Source: Halobacterium litoreum (lineage in GTDB: Archaea > Halobacteriota > Halobacteria > Halobacteriales > Halobacteriaceae). Taken from it: a stretch of DNA of 64,000 nt. Below, in pieces: positions 8,330-17,869 of the stretch (positions are counted from its first letter, which is position 1; every line of letters starts with the position of its first letter). The notes beneath the pieces were generated by a model. It did no database searches, was not told the origin of the DNA, and was given only the letters and a program-made list of their open reading frames with translations. Location of the stretch: positions 1,612,001-1,676,000 of the forward strand of contig NZ_CP089466.1 in NCBI RefSeq assembly GCF_021233415.1. The letters are read 5' to 3'. Position numbers and translations under genes: made by a program.

Positions 8330-9091
8330 ATGCACACCGAGACCACCGAGGGCGTCCTGCGCGTCACCTTCGACCGCCCCGAAGTGATGAACGCCTTCAC
8401 CGCCGACCTCGCCGCCGACCTCGCCGAAACCATCGAGTCGGCCGGCCCCGACACCCACGACGCGATTCTCCTGACCGGGGAGGGCGCCGCGTTCTCCGCG
8501 GGCGGCGACGTGCAGTCGATGGCCGAGCGCGAGGAGAACGTCCGCGAGGCCTACGAGCGCGTCGAGCGCACGTTCGGCCGCCTCGCCGAGGCAGCGATGG
8601 AGTCCCGCGTCCCCATCGTCGCTCGCGTGAACGGCGACGCCGTCGGTGCCGGTCTCGCGGTCGTCGCGCTCTCCGATTTCGCGTACGCCGTCCCCGACGC
8701 GCGCTTCTCGTGTGCGTTCGTGCGCGTCGGCCTCGTCCCCGACACCGGCGGGAGTTTCCTCCTGCCGCGCCTCGTCGGCCTCCGGGAGGCCAAGCGCCTC
8801 GCGTTCACCGCCGACTTCGTGGACGCCGGCGAGGCCGCCGACCTCGGCCTCGTGAACGACTGCGTCCCCGAGGACGAACTCGACGAGACGGTCGAGGGAC
8901 TGCTCGACACGCTCCGCGCGCGCCCAACGCGGACCATCGGCGTCATCCGGCAGGCGCTCCACGACAACCTCGGGCGCGAGTGGGACGACGCCCTCGACCA
9001 CGAGAATCTGCTCCAGAGTCAAGCCTACGACACCGACGAACACGGCGAGGGCGTCGCGGCGTTTCTGGAAGGGCGGGAGCCCGAGTTCTGA
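8330..9091 (+). CDS. Enoyl-CoA hydratase/isomerase family protein
   Basis: A 253-residue crotonase-fold enzyme. The oxyanion-hole segments are GEGAAFSAGGDVQSM and RVNGDAVGAGLAVVALSDF. The second catalytic Glu of ECH-type hydratases appears replaced: the segment is VRVGLVPDTGGSFLLPRLVG, with Asp at the position common in isomerases and PaaG-like members. It may act in the phenylacetate route (ring-1,2-epoxide isomerase PaaG or hydratase PaaF) or in general beta-oxidation. Start ATG 8330 precedes MHTETTEGVLRVTFDRPEVMNAF, the normal N-terminus. It follows divergently from the lipoprotein gene. Confidence 0.87.
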   Translation: MHTETTEGVLRVTFDRPEVMNAFTADLAADLAETIESAGPDTHDAILLTGEGAAFSAGGDVQSMAEREENVREAYERVERTFGRLAEAAMESRVPIVARVNGDAVGAGLAVVALSDFAYAVPDARFSCAFVRVGLVPDTGGSFLLPRLVGLREAKRLAFTADFVDAGEAADLGLVNDCVPEDELDETVEGLLDTLRARPTRTIGVIRQALHDNLGREWDDALDHENLLQSQAYDTDEHGEGVAAFLEGREPEF

Positions 9092-10663
9092 CTACTCCAA
9101 CGCCTCGCCGATTTCTCGCTCCACGGCGTCGTCCACCAGTCCCTCGCGAATCAAATCGCCGACCGCTTCCATGTCGCCGGACAGCGACCGGTCCTCGGTG
9201 ACGGCCGGCGACACGTCCCGCACGAGGTCGTAGACCGCTCTCGTTCCGGGCGCGTGCCGGAGTTCGTCGTCCAAGAATTCGCTCGCTTGGGAGCCACAGA
9301 GCAGTTCGACGCCGACCACGGTCGCGGCCTTCTCGGCGGCCTCGCGGAAGCCGTACGCGCTCCCGGCGCTCATGCTCACGTGGTCCTCCTGATTGCCGGA
9401 GACGGGCGTGTTGTCCGTCGACGGCCGGCCGAGCGACCGGAGGTCGTTGACCAGCGACGCGGCGGTGTACTGGGGAATCATCAGCCCCGAGTGGAGGCCG
9501 CTGTTCGGGGAGAGGAACGGCGGCAGGTACTCCTCCTGAATCTCGGGGTTGAGGAGGCGGTCGGTGCGGCGCTCGCTGATGGCCGCGAGTTCGGCGAGCG
9601 CGCTCGCGGCGTAGTCGAGGCGGAGCGCGAGCACCTCGCCGTGGAAGTTCCCGCCCGAGAGCACGGCGGCGCGGTCGGTGCCGCTGGCGCGCGGGTCGGC
9701 GTCCGCGGCGTCGAAGACGAGGGGGTTGTCGGTCGCGCTGTTGAGTTCCGTCTCCACGGCGCCCCGGAGGTGCGCGAGCGCGTCCCGGACCGCGCCGTGG
9801 ACCTGCGGGAGGCAGCGAATCGAGTACGCGTCCTGCACGCGGTCGCAGTTCCGGTGGGACTCCACGACTTCAGAGTCCGCGGTGAGGCGTTTGACGTTGC
9901 GCGCGCTCGCGGCCTGTCCGTCGTGGGGGCGCACGCCCTGAATCGCGGGGTCGCAGTTCGCCGTCGTGGACATCGTCACCTCGGTGGTGAGCGCGCCCGC
10001 GGCGTCGGCGGCGCGGAGCGCGCGCTCGCCGTCCAAGAGCGCGAGCGCCGCCAGCCCGGTCGTGAGTTGCGTGCCGTTGATGAGCGCGAGGCCCTCCTTC
10101 GCTTCGAGCGTGACGGGGTCGAGGCCCGCCCGCGCGAGCGCCTCATCGCCCGCAAGTCGCTCGCCGCCCACCTCTGCGGTTCCTTCCCCAATCAGGACGA
10201 GCGCAAGATGGGCGAGCGGCGCGAGGTCGCCGCTCGCGCCGAGGCTCCCGCGAGAAGGCACGACCGGATGGACGCCCGCGTTCAGCATCTCCGCGAGCAG
10301 CGAGACGACGCGCTCCCGGATGCCAGAGTAGCCCTTCGCGAGCGCGTTCAGACGGGTGAGCAGGAGCGCGCGCACTTCCTCGCGTTCGAGTTCGCGGCCG
10401 GCGCCCGCGGCGTGACTGCGAATCAGGTTCGTCTGGAGCGCTTCGAGGTCGTCGGCATCGATTTGGGTGTCCACGAGCGACCCGAACCCGGTGTTCACGC
10501 CGTAGACCGGGTCGCCCGCTTCGAGGACGTCCCGGACGCGCTCGCGGGACTCGCGGACTCGCTCGCGCGCTTCGTCGGCGATGCGGACGGACGCGTCGTC
10601 GCGGGCGACGCGCTCCACGTCCTCGGGGGTCAGCGTCTCGCCGTCGGCGACCACCTCACGCAT
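9092..10663 (-). CDS. hutH: Histidine ammonia-lyase HutH
   Basis: A 523-residue enzyme removing ammonia from L-histidine to give urocanate, the first step of histidine breakdown. The Ala-Ser-Gly triad that cyclises to the MIO prosthetic group is present in SRGSLGASGDLAPLAHLAL. Other family motifs are YGVNTGFGSL at the N-terminus, QEDYLPPFL-like QEEYLPPFLSPNSG and QEDHVSMSAGSAYG near the C-terminus. It is the last gene of hutUGIH, with its start overlapping hutI by 8 nt. Confidence 0.96.
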   Translation of the reverse strand: MREVVADGETLTPEDVERVARDDASVRIADEARERVRESRERVRDVLEAGDPVYGVNTGFGSLVDTQIDADDLEALQTNLIRSHAAGAGRELEREEVRALLLTRLNALAKGYSGIRERVVSLLAEMLNAGVHPVVPSRGSLGASGDLAPLAHLALVLIGEGTAEVGGERLAGDEALARAGLDPVTLEAKEGLALINGTQLTTGLAALALLDGERALRAADAAGALTTEVTMSTTANCDPAIQGVRPHDGQAASARNVKRLTADSEVVESHRNCDRVQDAYSIRCLPQVHGAVRDALAHLRGAVETELNSATDNPLVFDAADADPRASGTDRAAVLSGGNFHGEVLALRLDYAASALAELAAISERRTDRLLNPEIQEEYLPPFLSPNSGLHSGLMIPQYTAASLVNDLRSLGRPSTDNTPVSGNQEDHVSMSAGSAYGFREAAEKAATVVGVELLCGSQASEFLDDELRHAPGTRAVYDLVRDVSPAVTEDRSLSGDMEAVGDLIREGLVDDAVEREIGEALE

Positions 10664-11897
10664 CGGCGGCCACCTCCCCGGCGACGACCGCTCCGTCCTT
10701 CAGCACGGCGTCGACGCTGTTCACGCCGAAGTTGTACGGGACGTGGACGTGACTCGGGCCGTCCACGATGGCGAGGTCGGCGGCGGTGCCCTCGCGGAGC
10801 GTGCCGGTGCCGTCCCCGCGGTCGATTGCGCGGGCGGCGTGGGCCGTCGCGCCGAGCAGGGCGTCCGCCGGCGCCATCCGCATCCCGTTGCACGCCAGCG
10901 CCAGCACGAACCCCATGCTCTGGCTGTAACAGTTCGGATTCAAGTCGGTGGCGAGTGCGACCGGCGCGCCCGCGTTCCGGAACTGCTCGGGGTCGGCGTA
11001 GTCCTCGCCGAGCGCGAACGCGGTACCCGGCAGGAGCACGGGCGTCACGCCCGATTCGGCGAGCGCGCGGGCGTCGTCGCTGTTCGCGTGCAGGAGGTGG
11101 TCGGCGCTCACGGCGTCGAGTTCGGCGGCCAACTGCGCGCTCCCGAGGCGCGTGAACTCCTCGGCGTGAATCTTCGGCGCGAGGCCGTGCTCCCGGCCCG
11201 CCTCCAGAATCCGGCGGGACTGCTCGACGGTGAACACGTCCTCCTCGCAGAACACGTCGCAGAATTCTGCAACACCTTGCTCGGCCGCCCGCGGAATCTG
11301 GTCCTCGATGACTTCGTCGACGTAGTCCGCGGGGTCGCGGCCGTCGGGGGTGGCGTGCGCGCCCATGAACGTCCCGACCACGTCTACCGGGTGGTCGGCA
11401 GCGGCGGCCTCGATGGCGTCCAGCATCCGGAGCTCCGTCTCCGTGTCGAGGCCGTAGCCCGTCTTCACTTCGGCCGTCGTCGTACCGTGTTCGAGCATCT
11501 CGTCCAACTGGGCTGTGAGGTTCGCCACCAGTTGTTCGTCGCTGGCCTCGCGGACCGCGCCGACGGTGCGGAGGATGCCGCCGCCCTCGGCGAGAATCTC
11601 CTGGTAGGGCTTCCCCCGGAGTTTCGCGGCGAACTCGTCGCTCCGGTCGCCCGCGAACAGGGCGTGCGTGTGCGGGTCGACGAACCCCGGGAGCACCGTC
11701 TGCCCGGACGCGTCGATGCCGCTGTCGGCGTTCTCGGCGGGATACTCGCGACGCACGTCGTCGCTCGGGCCGACCATCGCCACGTCGCCGTCGACGACCG
11801 CGACTGCGCCGTCGTCGTACGCGCGCAGGCCGCCGTCCGAAGCGGGCCCGACCACGAGTTCGCTCGCGCCGTGAACGACCGTCTGGAGGTCGCTCAT
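10656..11897 (-). CDS. hutI: Imidazolonepropionase HutI
   Basis: A 413-residue amidohydrolase hydrolysing 4-imidazolone-5-propionate to formiminoglutamate, third step of histidine breakdown. The metal-binding motif is [14 protein letters not shown]; others are [18 protein letters not shown] and [15 protein letters not shown] start at [11 protein letters not shown] (11897) because it overlaps the hutG stop and matches family N-termini; the longer frame is read-through of the hutG region. Translationally coupled to both neighbours. Confidence 0.95.
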   Translation of the reverse strand: MSDLQTVVHGASELVVGPASDGGLRAYDDGAVAVVDGDVAMVGPSDDVRREYPAENADSGIDASGQTVLPGFVDPHTHALFAGDRSDEFAAKLRGKPYQEILAEGGGILRTVGAVREASDEQLVANLTAQLDEMLEHGTTTAEVKTGYGLDTETELRMLDAIEAAAADHPVDVVGTFMGAHATPDGRDPADYVDEVIEDQIPRAAEQGVAEFCDVFCEEDVFTVEQSRRILEAGREHGLAPKIHAEEFTRLGSAQLAAELDAVSADHLLHANSDDARALAESGVTPVLLPGTAFALGEDYADPEQFRNAGAPVALATDLNPNCYSQSMGFVLALACNGMRMAPADALLGATAHAARAIDRGDGTGTLREGTAADLAIVDGPSHVHVPYNFGVNSVDAVLKDGAVVAGEVAADA

Positions 11898-12799
11898 CGC
11901 GCCCCCGCGAGGAAGTGCGCAATCGTTCGCGCGGCGGCGTCGACGGTCCGGTGCTCCGTGTCCAACGGCGGCGCGGTCTCCACGACCTCGAAGCCGGCGA
12001 CGCGCTCGTCGCGCGCGAGGCTCCTGACGAGACGGAACAGCTCTCGGGGCTGGAGGCCGCCCGGCGTCGGCGCGCTCGACCCCGGATACGCGGCGTCCAG
12101 CACGTCGATGTCGACGCTGACGTAGAGGTAGTCGACGCCGGTCATCGGCGCAAGCGCGTCGCCGAGCGCGGCCTCGGGGTCGGCGCCCGCCTCTTCGGCG
12201 GTGACGACGGCGCCGCCCTGCTCGCGCAGGAAGTCGGCGTACGCGGTGCTCGTCTCGAAGTGGCGCGCGCCCACCACCGAGAGCGCGTCGAGGCCGGCGT
12301 CGAACAGTTGGCGGTACGGCGTCCCGCTGGACGGGCCGTCCACCGGTTCGCGGCAGTCGAGGTGCGCGTCGAAACTCACGACGCCGAGCGTGCCGGCGTC
12401 GAGCAGGGGCGCGGCGTTCGCGTACGAGAGCGAGTTGTCGCCGCCGACGAAGACGGGAAGCGCGTCGGTCGCGTGGACCTCGGCGGCGGCCTCGCGGACC
12501 GAGGCCTGCGCCGCGGCCACGTCGTCGTCCACGACCACCACGTCCCCGAGGTCGGCCACCGAGTCGACGGGGCCGTGCTCGAAGTGGTGGGTTTTGACGC
12601 CCGCGAGCGCCTCCTTCACCGCCTTCGGCCCCTCCTCGGCGCCCTGCCGCCCGATGACCGCACCGTCGTACGGTTCGCCGACGAGCACGGCGTCGTAGGC
12701 GTCCGCGTCCTCGATTGTCGTCGGCGCCACTACGTCGCCGAACTGCTCGTCGTTCGGGTCCGACGACGTGGGCTGCCAGTCCTCGGCCTCCCGGAACAT
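11894..12799 (-). CDS. hutG: Formimidoylglutamase HutG
   Basis: A 301-residue member of the arginase/ureohydrolase family that converts formiminoglutamate to glutamate and formamide, the last step here. Manganese-binding motifs are [22 protein letters not shown] and [23 protein letters not shown]. The ATG at 12797-12799 overlaps the hutU stop (TGATG); a GTG one codon upstream is also possible. The presence of HutG, and no formiminotransferase in the operon, points to the one-step formamide-releasing route. Confidence 0.94.
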   Translation of the reverse strand: MFREAEDWQPTSSDPNDEQFGDVVAPTTIEDADAYDAVLVGEPYDGAVIGRQGAEEGPKAVKEALAGVKTHHFEHGPVDSVADLGDVVVVDDDVAAAQASVREAAAEVHATDALPVFVGGDNSLSYANAAPLLDAGTLGVVSFDAHLDCREPVDGPSSGTPYRQLFDAGLDALSVVGARHFETSTAYADFLREQGGAVVTAEEAGADPEAALGDALAPMTGVDYLYVSVDIDVLDAAYPGSSAPTPGGLQPRELFRLVRSLARDERVAGFEVVETAPPLDTEHRTVDAAARTIAHFLAGAR

Positions 12800-14541
12800 C
12801 ACTCCTCACCCCCCATCGGGACGGTCACGTCCGACTCGCGGGCTTCGTCGATGGCCTCCTCGTAGCCCGCGTCGGCGTGACGAATCACGCCCATTCCGGG
12901 GTCGGTGGTGAACACGCGCTCGGCCTTCTCTGCGGCCAAATCGGAGCCGTCGAGCACGACGTGGTTGTTCGCGTGGAGCGCGTTCCCGATGCCGACGCCG
13001 CCGCCGTCGTGGACGCTCACGATGTCCGCGCCCGCGGCGGTGTTCACGAGCGCGTTCAGAATCGGCCAGTCCGCAATCGCGTCCGAGCCGTCCCGCATCG
13101 CCTCCGTCTCGCGGTTCGGGCTCGCGACGGAGCCGGCGTCGAGGTGGTCCCGCGTGACGACCACCGGCGCCTCGATTTCGCCCGCGGCGACCAGTTCGTT
13201 GATGCGGAGCGCGAAGCGAGCGCGCTCGGTGAGGCCGTCTTCACTCTCGCCGGCGTGGTACCCCAGCCAGCACACCCGACTCGGCAGGCCCTGGAACTGC
13301 ACCTGTTCCTGCGCGAGGTCTATCCACCGGTGGAGGTCGTCTTTCTCCGGGAACAGTTCCTTGACGGCCTCGTCGGTGCGGTGGATGTCGGCCTCCTCGC
13401 CGGAGAGCGCCACCCACCGGAACGGCCCCTTCCCGCGACAGAACAGCGGCCGGATGTACGCCGGCACGAACCCCGGGAAGTCGAAGGCTTCGTCCATCCC
13501 GCGGTGGTCCTCGACCTGCCCCCGGATGTTGTTCCCGTACTCGAAGGCGACGGCGCCCGCGTCCTGCAGGTCGAGGATGGCCTGCACGTGGCGTTCCATC
13601 GTGTCGAGGCTCGCCTCGACGTACGCGTCGGGGTCGTCCTCGCGCAGTTCGTCGGCCTCGGCGACCGTGTAGCCCGAGGGATAGTACCCCTCCAGTTCGT
13701 CGTGCGCGCTCGTCTGGTCGGTGACTACGTCGGGCGTGAAGCCGCGTTCGAGCATCCCCTCCAGCACGTCCGCGGCGTTCCCGTAGACGCCGACGCTGTA
13801 CGGTTCGCCTGCCTCAGCGGCCTCGTTCGCCTTCCGGATGGCCTCGTCCAGGTCGTCGGTCTTCTCCATGCAGTACCCCGTCTCGATGCGCCGGTCGATG
13901 CGGCGCTCGTCGACCTCCGCGGCGATGCAGACGCCGTGGTTCATCGTCACGGCGAGCGGCTGCGCGCCGCCCATCCCTCCGAGGCCGCCCGTCGCCACGA
14001 TTTTGCCGCGCAGGCCGTCGTTGTCGGGGTAGTGCTCGCGGGCGAGTTCGGCGAGCGTCTCGAAGGTCCCCTGAATGATGCCCTGCGTGCCGATGTACGC
14101 CCACGAGCCGGCGGTCATCTGGCCGTACATTATCTTCCCCTCGGCTTCGAGTTCGTGGAAGTGCTCCCAGTTGTCCCACTTCCCCACGAGGTTCGAGTTC
14201 GCGATGAGGACGCGGGGAGCGCGCTCGTGCGTCTGGAACACGCCCACCGGCTTCCCGGACTGCACGAGCATCGTCTCGTCGTCGGCGAGAGTCCGCAGCT
14301 GGTCGAGAATCGCGTCGTAGGCGTCCCAACTGCGGGCCGCTCGTCCCGTCCCGCCGTACACCACGAGGTCCTCGGGTTTCTCCGCGACCTCGGGGTCGAG
14401 GTTGTTGTTCAGCATTCGGAGCGCGGCCTCCTGTCGCCACCCCTCGCACTCGCGGTCGGTGCCCGTCGGCGCACCGCGGTACGCCTCCCACTCGTCTGAC
14501 GGGTCGCCGACCTCGAAGTCGCCGCCTGGCGCGTCTGTCAT
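12799..14541 (-). CDS. hutU: Urocanate hydratase HutU
   Basis: A 580-residue NAD+-dependent enzyme adding water to urocanate to give imidazolonepropionate. Conserved stretches include [52 protein letters not shown] and [14 protein letters not shown] with the conserved catalytic-region cysteine. It is slightly longer than the ~555-residue bacterial enzyme. Start at [12 protein letters not shown] (14541); the upstream in-frame extension overlaps the promoter gap. First gene of the operon, with a regulator gene divergent upstream. Confidence 0.96.
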   Translation of the reverse strand: MTDAPGGDFEVGDPSDEWEAYRGAPTGTDRECEGWRQEAALRMLNNNLDPEVAEKPEDLVVYGGTGRAARSWDAYDAILDQLRTLADDETMLVQSGKPVGVFQTHERAPRVLIANSNLVGKWDNWEHFHELEAEGKIMYGQMTAGSWAYIGTQGIIQGTFETLAELAREHYPDNDGLRGKIVATGGLGGMGGAQPLAVTMNHGVCIAAEVDERRIDRRIETGYCMEKTDDLDEAIRKANEAAEAGEPYSVGVYGNAADVLEGMLERGFTPDVVTDQTSAHDELEGYYPSGYTVAEADELREDDPDAYVEASLDTMERHVQAILDLQDAGAVAFEYGNNIRGQVEDHRGMDEAFDFPGFVPAYIRPLFCRGKGPFRWVALSGEEADIHRTDEAVKELFPEKDDLHRWIDLAQEQVQFQGLPSRVCWLGYHAGESEDGLTERARFALRINELVAAGEIEAPVVVTRDHLDAGSVASPNRETEAMRDGSDAIADWPILNALVNTAAGADIVSVHDGGGVGIGNALHANNHVVLDGSDLAAEKAERVFTTDPGMGVIRHADAGYEEAIDEARESDVTVPMGGEE

Positions 14542-14549
14542 ACGTATCC

Positions 14550-14563
14550 ATTCGGGGACGAAT
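14550..14563 (-). promoter_or_regulatory. Inverted repeat just upstream of hutU
   Basis: ATTCG at 14550-14554 is mirrored by CGAAT at 14559-14563 with a 4-nt centre, 9-22 nt before the hutU ATG. It lies in the 83-nt gap shared with the divergent Bat-type regulator. It could be an operator or a leader hairpin; the arms are short and chance is possible. Confidence 0.3.
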
Positions 14564-14597
14564 CCCAAAGGTCTGCAGGCCGCCACACGACGGGTTC

Positions 14598-14604
14598 TTT
14601 ATAT
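14598..14604 (+). promoter_or_regulatory. TATA box of the hut-linked regulator
   Basis: TTTATAT is centred about 24 nt before the GTG at 14625. This placement decides the start codon, since the upstream TTG at 14604 would lie inside the TATA box itself. Confidence 0.55.
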
Positions 14605-14624
14605 TGGCGTCCGTATCTCAGAGC

Positions 14625-15254
14625 GTGCAACAGGCGACGTTCCGGCTCGCGGGCGGCGGCGCGTACGCCGCTGCGACCGCCGACACCGACGTGCGGATGG
14701 CGCTGTGGTGTAACGACCACTGCGACCTCCTCCAGTTGCGGGGCGCCGACGCCGACAGCGTGCTCGCCGAGGTCGACGAACGGGTCGGCGTCCGCGAGCG
14801 CGTCGCCGAGGGCGACACCACGCTCGCGGTGACGGCGGCGTGCCTGCGCGCCGAGAGCGCGGGCATCGAGGACGTGCTCGCCGCCCACGGCTGTCTGCTC
14901 GTGCCGCCGCTCGCGTACGCCGACGGCGAAAAGCAGGTGCGCGTGCTCGCGCTCTCCCCGAGCGCGCTCACCGGCGTCTACCACGACCTGCGCGAGCGCT
15001 ACGACGTGACCGTCGCCGACAAGCGCGAGGTGAGCGCGCCCGACCCCGGCGCGCCCGGCGTCGCGGGCGCCGACCTCACCGCGCGACAGGCCGCCGTCCT
15101 GCGCGCCGCCGTCGACGGCGGCTACTACGAGTTCCCGCGTGGCACCACCACGACCGAACTCGCACAGCAGTTCGGGCTCGCTCGCTCCACGCTCGAAGAA
15201 CACCTGCGTCGCGCCGAAGGCAAGGTCGCTGCCGCGTTCGCCGCCGACCGCTGA
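14625..15254 (+). CDS. Bat-type HTH regulator divergent from hutUGIH
   Basis: A 209-residue regulator with GTG start at 14625, chosen from the TATA box position. The sensor part runs to about residue 145 and includes two Cys (CNDHCDLLQL) near residue 30. The HTH_10 domain begins DLTARQAAVLRAAVDGGYYEFPRGTTTTELAQQFGLARSTLEEHLRRAEGKV. Divergence from hutU suggests control of histidine use, perhaps by sensing histidine or urocanate; this is inferred from position only. Its stop abuts the convergent kinase gene. Confidence 0.85.
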   Translation: MQQATFRLAGGGAYAAATADTDVRMALWCNDHCDLLQLRGADADSVLAEVDERVGVRERVAEGDTTLAVTAACLRAESAGIEDVLAAHGCLLVPPLAYADGEKQVRVLALSPSALTGVYHDLRERYDVTVADKREVSAPDPGAPGVAGADLTARQAAVLRAAVDGGYYEFPRGTTTTELAQQFGLARSTLEEHLRRAEGKVAAAFAADR

Positions 15255-16267
15255 CTACGACTCCGCGGTCGGCCGGTTCGGGCGCGCCACGCCGCGGAAC
15301 TCGAAGCGCGCGCCGCCGCCCTCGCTGTCGGTCACCGCGACGGTCCAGCCGTGCGCGTCGGCGACCTCCGACACCACGGACAGCCCGAACCCGGTGCCCG
15401 TCTCCTCGCCCGACTCGCCCCGTTCGAGGACGTCGTCGCGGTCCCCTGTGGAATCCCCGACCCGTCGTCGGCGACGTAGAACCCCTCGCAGTCGTCGAGG
15501 TCGCCGACCGTCACTGTCACGCCCTCGCCGCCGTGTTCGACGGCGTTCCGCAGCAGATTCCCGACGAGTTGCGTGAGGCGGTCCTCGTCCGCGAGCACGG
15601 CGCCGTCCACGTCCACGTAGATTGTCGCGTCCGACGAATCCACCGCCTGCCAGCACGTTCGCACCACCGCCCGCAGGTCGACGGGCGCCCCGTCGACGGA
15701 CACGTCGCCGGTGCGAGCGAGCGCCAGCACGTCGTCCACGAGCCGGTCGATGCGTTCGAGTTCCCGGCCCATCGCGTCGAAGTGCGCCTCATCGCCGGTC
15801 TCCCGAGCGAGTTCGAGCCGTCCGGTCACGACGTTCAGGGGGTTCCGAATCTCGTGAGCGACCGTGCTCGCGAACGTCTCCAGGCGCTCGTTTCGCGCCG
15901 CAAGTTCCCGCGTCTGGCGCTGGCGCACGAGCAGATTCGACAGCCGCCGGAAGAACACGGACGCGTCTACGGGCGCGGTGACCGTCTCGTCTACGACCCG
16001 CGGCGTTCCGTCGTCGCTCCCGGTCACCGACGCCAAGTCGAGGCGCGTGTCGGGCCGGCGAACGAGCACGACCGGACAGAACTCCGGCGACCGTCGCTCG
16101 GTCTCCTCGCGCAGCGTCGCCCGGTGCTCGGGGAGCGAGCGGTCGTCGACGACGAACAGGTCCGCAGCAGTCCCGTCGTCGACGACCTCGTGGCCGCCCC
16201 TCTCCACGAGCGCGGCGAGCGCGTTCCGATTCCCGCGGTCGTTTACGAGGACGCGTACGTCGGCCAT
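15255..16267 (-). pseudogene. Sensor histidine kinase interrupted by a frameshift
   Basis: The first frame starts MADVRVLVND at 16267: a receiver-like N-terminal domain (about residues 1-75), a HisKA domain with phosphoacceptor His138 in VAHEIRNPLN, then the ATPase N box (RLTQLVGNLLRNAVEHG) and G1 box ADDGSGIP. There the frame is lost; the G2 box and end (GTGFGLSVVSEVADAHGW to the TAG at 15255) lie in another frame. Both parts together make one normal kinase, so a single missing base in the C-run at 15443-15446 (G-run on the coding strand) explains it. Either a recent inactivation or a sequencing error. No response regulator is adjacent, though KaiC-like ATPases often accompany such kinases. 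Confidence 0.85.
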
Positions 16268-16302
16268 TCTCTCACCGACCCTCCGGGCGTCCCGCCGTCG
16301 CC

Positions 16303-17757
16303 TCAGTCCGCATTCTCGACCACCTCCGGTACGCCCTCGAGGATGCCCCGGAGGTCGCTGAGCGGTTCGCCGACTTCGATGCCGTCCCCCGAAATCTCGA
16401 ACTCGCGGAGCGTGTTCTCGAAGTCGCCGACGCGCTTCTTGAGGACGCCGACGACGCGCTCTATCTGGCCGTTGCGCTCGATGTAGTTCATGAACACGAC
16501 GTTGTCCGCGAGGTACGTGATGTTCTCGCTGGTCGGCTTCGCGAACCCAGTCACGCTGCTGATTTCGTCCAGCAACATTACGGAGACGTTCACGTTTTTC
16601 AGGTAGCGCGTGAGCGCGTGGAGTTTCTGCGTGGTGTCGGCGGTGTTCCCGTGGAGGGCCTGTTTGTAGCCGCTGATGCCGTCGATGACGACGAATTCGG
16701 CGTCGTACTCGTCGAGGTCCGCGCGAACCATCTGGGCGAACTCCTCGGGGGACTTCTCCAGCGGTTCGACCACGGAGACCGCGAGGTCGCCGCGCTCCCG
16801 GCACTCCGCGACGGGGATGTCGAGGCTCGCCGCCCGGTGCGTGAACGTCGTCTCGTTCTCCTCGAACAGATAGACGACGCCGTTCGTACCGTCGTCGGCT
16901 GCCGTCGTCAGGAACTCCGCGGCGGTCGTCGACTTCCCGATGCCGGTCGGCCCGCTGAGGATGGTGACGGTGCCGCGTTCGAGGCCGCCGCCGAGCAGCG
17001 TGTCGAAGTTCTCGACGCCCGAGGACAGCGGCCGCGGGTCGAACTCGCGGGCGTCCGACGGCGGCACCAGCGCCGGGAACACCTCGATGCCCTCGCCCCG
17101 GATTTCGAGGCCGTGCGTACCGTTGGGCGTCTCGACGCCGCGGTGTTTCGGCACCGCGACGCGACGCCCCGTGTCGCCGCGTTCGAGTTCCACGACGCCG
17201 TCGCTGAGCGACTCGATTTCGCTGTGCTGGCCGGGTTCCATCGTCTCCGTCGCGACGACTGTCGTGCCGCGCTCGCGGAGGAACCGCATGAACGAGATGA
17301 TGCGCTTTCGGTACTGGTGTTTCGAGGGTTCGAGGGCCTCCAGTTGGGAGATGGGGTCGAGGAGCACGCGGTTCGGGTCGAGTGCCTCGATGCGTTCCCG
17401 GATGTCCTCGACGAACCGGTCGTCCGCGATGTCGCGGGGGTCGACGAGTTCGTACGTGCGGTCCTCGCTGAAGAACTCGGAGTCCGGCCCGAGGTCGAGG
17501 AAGTCGGCGTCCGCGAGGTCGATGCCGACGCGCGCGGCGTTCACGAGAATCTCCTCGCGGGACTCCTCGCCGTGGATGTAGAGCACGTTCTCGCCGTTCC
17601 GCAGACCGGTTTCGAGAAACGACATGCCGAGAATCGTCTTCCCGGTGCCAGGCCTACCGAGCACGAGATACATCCGTTCGGAGATGTATCCGCCGCCGAG
17701 GAGGGCGTCGAGCCCGGATATACCGCTCGAATAGCGCGACAGAGAACCGTCGTCCAT
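16303..17757 (-). CDS. KaiC-like RecA-superfamily ATPase with two P-loop domains
   Basis: A 484-residue protein made of two KaiC/RadA-type ATPase domains. Walker A motifs are GRPGTGKT (34-41) and GPTGIGKS (269-276); Walker B-like strands are RVLLDPI and EFVVIDGI. Each domain starts with the KaiC signature SGxxxLDxLLGGG (SSGISGLDALLGGG and SSGVENFDTLLGGG). No circadian KaiA/KaiB is near. In archaea such KaiC relatives take part in signalling, often with histidine kinases, and the neighbouring kinase is downstream on the same strand after 35 nt. A TATA-like GTATTTTAAC (17782-17791) lies 28 nt before the ATG. Confidence 0.88.
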   Translation of the reverse strand: MDDGSLSRYSSGISGLDALLGGGYISERMYLVLGRPGTGKTILGMSFLETGLRNGENVLYIHGEESREEILVNAARVGIDLADADFLDLGPDSEFFSEDRTYELVDPRDIADDRFVEDIRERIEALDPNRVLLDPISQLEALEPSKHQYRKRIISFMRFLRERGTTVVATETMEPGQHSEIESLSDGVVELERGDTGRRVAVPKHRGVETPNGTHGLEIRGEGIEVFPALVPPSDAREFDPRPLSSGVENFDTLLGGGLERGTVTILSGPTGIGKSTTAAEFLTTAADDGTNGVVYLFEENETTFTHRAASLDIPVAECRERGDLAVSVVEPLEKSPEEFAQMVRADLDEYDAEFVVIDGISGYKQALHGNTADTTQKLHALTRYLKNVNVSVMLLDEISSVTGFAKPTSENITYLADNVVFMNYIERNGQIERVVGVLKKRVGDFENTLREFEISGDGIEVGEPLSDLRGILEGVPEVVENAD

Positions 17758-17869
17758 GGCCCGAGAAGGGGCGACCGAGTTGTTAAAATACCGGTTGCGG
17801 GTGGTACTGCGCGAGTTTCCGCGAGGGGCGAGCGCAACGCTTCAATTGCTCGCGTCCCTACGCCGACGC

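Noticed and set aside
6284-9201. Very long overlapping frames on both strands around 6.3-9.2 kb
   Set aside because: Their translations are Arg/Ala/Gly-rich with no motif, while the Bat regulator, propeller and crotonase genes underneath have recognisable domains.
10656-10663. hutH/hutI overlap as a possible frameshift
   Set aside because: It is an ordinary short coding overlap in a tight operon; both proteins are full length.
17756-17869. Plus-strand ATG at 17756 as start of the small membrane protein
   Set aside because: It overlaps the ATG of the divergent KaiC-like gene, whose TATA-like element would fall inside the coding sequence; the GTG at 17870 is better placed.
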